Positions 32,470 through 35,019 of a DNA stretch of 35,019 bases are shown here, piece after piece (positions within the stretch are counted from its first letter, which is position 1; each line of letters begins with the position of its first letter). The position numbers were made by a program, and so were the translations under genes. This stretch comes from an uncultured Caulobacterales bacterium (GTDB lineage Bacteria; Pseudomonadota; Alphaproteobacteria; Caulobacterales; Caulobacteraceae). Where the stretch lies: assembly GCA_903884425.1 (NCBI GenBank), contig CAISEP010000005.1, positions 1 to 35,019 of the forward strand, read 5' to 3'. The notes beneath the pieces were generated by a model. That model saw only the letters and a list, made by a program, of their open reading frames with translations, had not been told where the DNA came from and did not search any database.

Positions 32470-33891
32470 ATGCGTCGTCACCGCCGGGCCAAGATCGTCG
32501 CCACCGTGGGTCCCGCCTGCGCCACGCCGGAGATGCTGAAGGCCCTGTTCATCGCCGGCGTGGACACCTTCCGGCTCAACTTCAGCCATGGCACGCACGA
32601 GGATCACGCCCGGTCCCACGCCGCCCTGCGCGCTCTGGAGCAGGAGATGGACCGGCCCATCGGCATCCTGATGGACCTGCAGGGCCCCAAGATCCGAGTG
32701 GGCACCCTGAAGGACGGGAAGATCCCCCTGACGACGGGGCAGGCCATCCGCTTCCTGCCCGGCGGCGCGGACGGGGACGTGATGAGCATCCCCCTGCCCC
32801 ATCCGGAGATCTTTGCCGCCATCCTGCCCGGCGACCGGCTGCTGATCGACGACGGCCGCATCCGGGTGCGGGTCACCGGCGTGCAGTCCGACCGGATCGA
32901 CGCCCTGGTGGAGACCGCGGGCCTCCTGTCCAACCGCAAGGGGGTGAATGTCCCCGGCGCCGTCCTCGACCTGTCGCCCCTGACCGCCAAGGACCGCGCC
33001 GACCTGGCCTTCGGCCTCGACCTCGGGGTCGACTGGGTGGCCCTGTCCTTCGTGCAGAAGCCCGCCGACATGCTCGAGGCCCGCGCCCTGGTGGGGGACC
33101 GGGCGGGTCTGGTGGCCAAGATCGAGCGCCCCTCCGCTCTGACCCACCTGGAGGACATCATCCGCCTGTCCGACGCGGTGATGGTGGCCCGGGGCGACCT
33201 GGGCGTGGAGATCCCGCCGGAGGACGTGCCCGGCCGCCAGAAGGAGATCGTCCGGGCCTGTCGCCTGGCCGTGAAGCCGGTGATCGTGGCGACCCAGATG
33301 CTGGACTCCATGGTGGCCGCCCCGGCCCCCACCCGGGCGGAGGCCTCCGACGTGGCCACGGCCATCTATGACGGGGCCGATGCGGTGATGCTGTCGGCGG
33401 AATCCGCCTCCGGCACCTATCCGGTGGAGTCGGTGGAGATGATGGACCGGATCATCCGCGCCACCGAGCAGCACAAGATGTACCGCTCCCTCGTCCATGC
33501 CGGACAGGTGGAGGAGGAGGACACCGCCCCCCATGCCGTGGCCGCCGCCGCTGCCGAGCTGGCGGAGCGGATCGAGGCCCCGGCCATCGTGGCCTTCACC
33601 TCCAGCGGCACCACCGCCGCCCGGATCGCCCGCAAGCGCCCCGCCGTCTCGGTCCTGGCTGTCACGCCGGATGTGCGGGTGTCCCGTCGCCTTTGCCTGC
33701 TCTGGGGTGCCCACAGCCTGCGGGCGGAGGACGTGGCCAGCTACGAGGACATGGTCCAGCGCGCCGTGGACTGCGCCCTGGCGGAGGAGTTCGCCCGGCC
33801 GTCGGAGCTGATCGTGGTGGTGGCCGGCATTCCCTTCGGCAAGGCCGGCACCACCAACAACCTGCGGGTCGTGCAGATTCCGTCCGTCTGA
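32470..33891 (+). CDS. pyk: Pyruvate kinase
   Basis: The product has 473 residues, normal length. It transfers phosphate from phosphoenolpyruvate to ADP. The N-terminal KIVATVGPACAT, RLNFSHGTHEDH (residues 35-46, carrying the cation and ATP contacts), MDLQGPKIRVG, VAKIERPSALTHLEDII with the catalytic Lys, the signature VMVARGDLGVEIP, ATQMLDSM and AIYDGADAVMLSAESASGTYP are all intact. The C-terminal regulatory domain has FTSSGTTAARIARKRP. The ribosome site GGAAG before the ATG is close but usable. It lies on the same strand as glycerate kinase, suggesting a role in processing glycerate-derived carbon, perhaps as a second pyruvate kinase isozyme of the cell (inference). Confidence 0.96.
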   Translation: MRRHRRAKIVATVGPACATPEMLKALFIAGVDTFRLNFSHGTHEDHARSHAALRALEQEMDRPIGILMDLQGPKIRVGTLKDGKIPLTTGQAIRFLPGGADGDVMSIPLPHPEIFAAILPGDRLLIDDGRIRVRVTGVQSDRIDALVETAGLLSNRKGVNVPGAVLDLSPLTAKDRADLAFGLDLGVDWVALSFVQKPADMLEARALVGDRAGLVAKIERPSALTHLEDIIRLSDAVMVARGDLGVEIPPEDVPGRQKEIVRACRLAVKPVIVATQMLDSMVAAPAPTRAEASDVATAIYDGADAVMLSAESASGTYPVESVEMMDRIIRATEQHKMYRSLVHAGQVEEEDTAPHAVAAAAAELAERIEAPAIVAFTSSGTTAARIARKRPAVSVLAVTPDVRVSRRLCLLWGAHSLRAEDVASYEDMVQRAVDCALAEEFARPSELIVVVAGIPFGKAGTTNNLRVVQIPSV

Positions 33892-33904
33892 CCCCCGGCC
33901 GGAC

Positions 33905-34426
33905 CTAGCGCATCTTCATCCCGGCGGGCATGGGGGCACCCGGGGCGGCGTCCGGGGCCGCCGCGCGCACCTCGAACACCACCGAGGTCGCCGCCTGGCC
34001 GTCGAAGGACAGGGTGACGGGCACCTTGTCCCCGACCTTGAGCGGATGGGCCAACCCCTCCACCATCATGTGGTTGCCGCCGGGCCTGAACACCGCCGTG
34101 GCCCCCGGCGCGATGACCAGGCCCTCCCCCAGGGTCTCCATCCGCGCCACGCCCCCGCTGACCACGGAGCGGTGCAGGGTGACGCTGCGGGCCACCGGCG
34201 TCGCCGCCCCGCGCAGCCGCACCGGCCGGGCGGAGGTGTTGCGCAGGGTCATGTAGCCGCTGGACATGGACATGCCAGCGGCGGCGGGTCGCATCCAGGC
34301 ATCCCGGATTTCCACCGGCGCGGCCACGGTTGCCGCCACTGCCGGACCGGCCAGCAGGCCCGCGACCGCCGCGGCGAGGGCAAGGCACCGGACATCAGGA
34401 AGCCGGGCATCAGGAAGAAGGGTCAT
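33905..34426 (-). CDS. PCu(A)C-type periplasmic copper chaperone
   Basis: The product has 173 residues. A signal peptide runs to about residue 32 (LLAGPAVAAT). The PCu(A)C domain follows, with IRDAWMRPAAAGMSMSSGYMTLRN, and the Cu(I)-binding pattern is visible: His in TLHRS, Met ten residues later in ARMETL, and His-Met-Met in GGNHMMVEGL. The tail MPAGMKMR adds Met and could extend metal binding. The family delivers Cu(I) to the CuA/CuB sites of cytochrome oxidase, often with Sco1/SenC. Here no Sco gene is visible. The gene lies 41 bases downstream of a beta-barrel gene on the same strand, which may be a partner in metal uptake. GGAG 9 bases before the ATG supports the start. Confidence 0.93.
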   Translation of the reverse strand: MTLLPDARLPDVRCLALAAAVAGLLAGPAVAATVAAPVEIRDAWMRPAAAGMSMSSGYMTLRNTSARPVRLRGAATPVARSVTLHRSVVSGGVARMETLGEGLVIAPGATAVFRPGGNHMMVEGLAHPLKVGDKVPVTLSFDGQAATSVVFEVRAAAPDAAPGAPMPAGMKMR

Positions 34427-34467
34427 GGATCGTTGCTCCGGAGGATCGGCAGGTCGCGGTTCACGGG

Positions 34468-35019
34468 TCAGAAGCTGCGGGACAGCATGGCCTTGAACAG
34501 CACCGGCGCGGTCAGCTGGTTGCCGTTGACCCGCTGATACACCGGAATGCCCACATCGGCGAACAGGCGCCAGGGCCCGGACTGAAGCTCCAGCCCCGGG
34601 GCCAGCACGGCGCGCTCATAGCCGCTGTCCCCGGGCACCCCGTCCGACCCGTGGTCCCGGGCGCGGACCGAGGCGATCACCTGCATCACGGGGGCCAGGC
34701 TGGCCTTGCCGCCGGCCAGGGTCCAGCCGGTCCAGCTGATCCCCGCGGCCACGTCCAGCTCCTCCCCCGGACGGTAGGTGCTGCGCCAGGCAACCGGCTT
34801 GTCCCAGAGGCCCTGCACGAACCAGCTCGTGGTTCCGTCCCGGTTCAGGGTGCCCTGCTTGTAGGCCCCCAGCAGCAGGTCCGTGGACCCGGCGGAGATT
34901 TCCGTGTCCGGGTCGAAATTGGCGTAGCTGTGGTCCCCCGTGGGCAGCTTCACCCCGGCGATGAGGCCGAGGCTCATGTCCTTCGACAGGCCGGTATAGG
35001 TGGTGGTGAGGCGCACATC
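34468..35019 (-). CDS. Outer-membrane beta-barrel protein, C-terminal part (cut by window edge)
   Basis: The visible 183 residues are open to the right edge, so the N-terminus and start are missing; a GTG at 35016 is in frame but not a convincing start. The sequence alternates hydrophobic and polar residues in short strands (LGLIAGVKLPTGDHS, STDLLLGAYKQ, TSWFVQGLWDKP, AVLAPGLELQSGPWRLFADVGIPVYQRVN) and ends in Phe, the C-terminal signature of outer-membrane proteins. KLPTG and the final GIPVYQ resemble the transporter/MetA-type family of outer-membrane proteins. It is upstream of PCu(A)C and probably in one operon with it. A role in copper or small-molecule passage is inference. Confidence 0.7.
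   Translation of the reverse strand, partial: DVRLTTTYTGLSKDMSLGLIAGVKLPTGDHSYANFDPDTEISAGSTDLLLGAYKQGTLNRDGTTSWFVQGLWDKPVAWRSTYRPGEELDVAAGISWTGWTLAGGKASLAPVMQVIASVRARDHGSDGVPGDSGYERAVLAPGLELQSGPWRLFADVGIPVYQRVNGNQLTAPVLFKAMLSRSF

Noticed and set aside
1-35019. CRISPR arrays, tRNA or rRNA genes, insertion sequences and prophage genes
   Set aside because: I saw no regularly spaced repeats, no tRNA- or rRNA-like segments, and no transposase, integrase or phage proteins.

Overview
This is a very G+C-rich window of about 35 kb. Genes are densely packed and lie on both strands. There are many G+C-biased codons, weak Shine-Dalgarno sites and several likely GTG or TTG starts. The gene content (many TonB-dependent receptors, a CoA-linked catabolic operon under a MerR regulator, FAD hydroxylase plus extradiol dioxygenase, glycerate kinase next to pyruvate kinase, PCu(A)C copper chaperone) fits a free-living, metabolically broad Alphaproteobacterium, for example of the Rhodospirillales or Sphingomonadales/Caulobacterales type. 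That placement is inference. No rRNA, tRNA, transposase, integrase or CRISPR array is visible.

Layout. (1) 1-5123, plus strand: an untranslated region with a strong hairpin, then a TPR/ATP-grasp protein, an exported sedolisin-type (S53) peptidase without the usual prodomain, and an isolated secretin. A 15-base motif recurs with one mismatch upstream of the first gene and upstream of the peptidase gene. (2) 5158-9710, minus strand: a four-gene operon (SCP-x-type thiolase, SMP-30/lactonase, SDR dehydrogenase, acyl-CoA ligase) divergent from a MerR-family regulator at 9857-10618. Between them is a 35-bp near-palindrome, the probable operator. (3) 10680-14269: a GrpB-family protein with a 15-bp tandem repeat, a short MerR regulator translationally coupled to a SnoaL-like protein, and an AraC regulator divergent from an NAD-binding epimerase-like SDR. 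(4) 14315-26249: five TonB-dependent outer-membrane receptors of at least four sequence types, in mixed orientation, followed by a FUSC-type membrane protein. (5) 27410-30841, minus strand: a tight three-gene operon for aromatic-ring breakdown (VOC extradiol dioxygenase, FAD-dependent hydroxylase, SDR with an altered active site). (6) 31030-33891, plus strand: glycerate 2-kinase and pyruvate kinase. (7) 33905-35019, minus strand: PCu(A)C copper chaperone, and upstream of it the 3' part of an outer-membrane beta-barrel gene cut by the window edge.

How the parts may work together. The two catabolic operons could take up, hydroxylate, cleave and CoA-activate one or two carboxylated or aromatic substrates. 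Some of the receptors between them may import those substrates rather than iron. The kinases would return C3 intermediates to central metabolism. No ring-fission hydrolase, acyl-CoA dehydrogenase or enoyl-CoA hydratase is present, so neither pathway is complete here. The least conventional region is the first 5 kb, where ATP-grasp, peptidase and secretin genes sit together.
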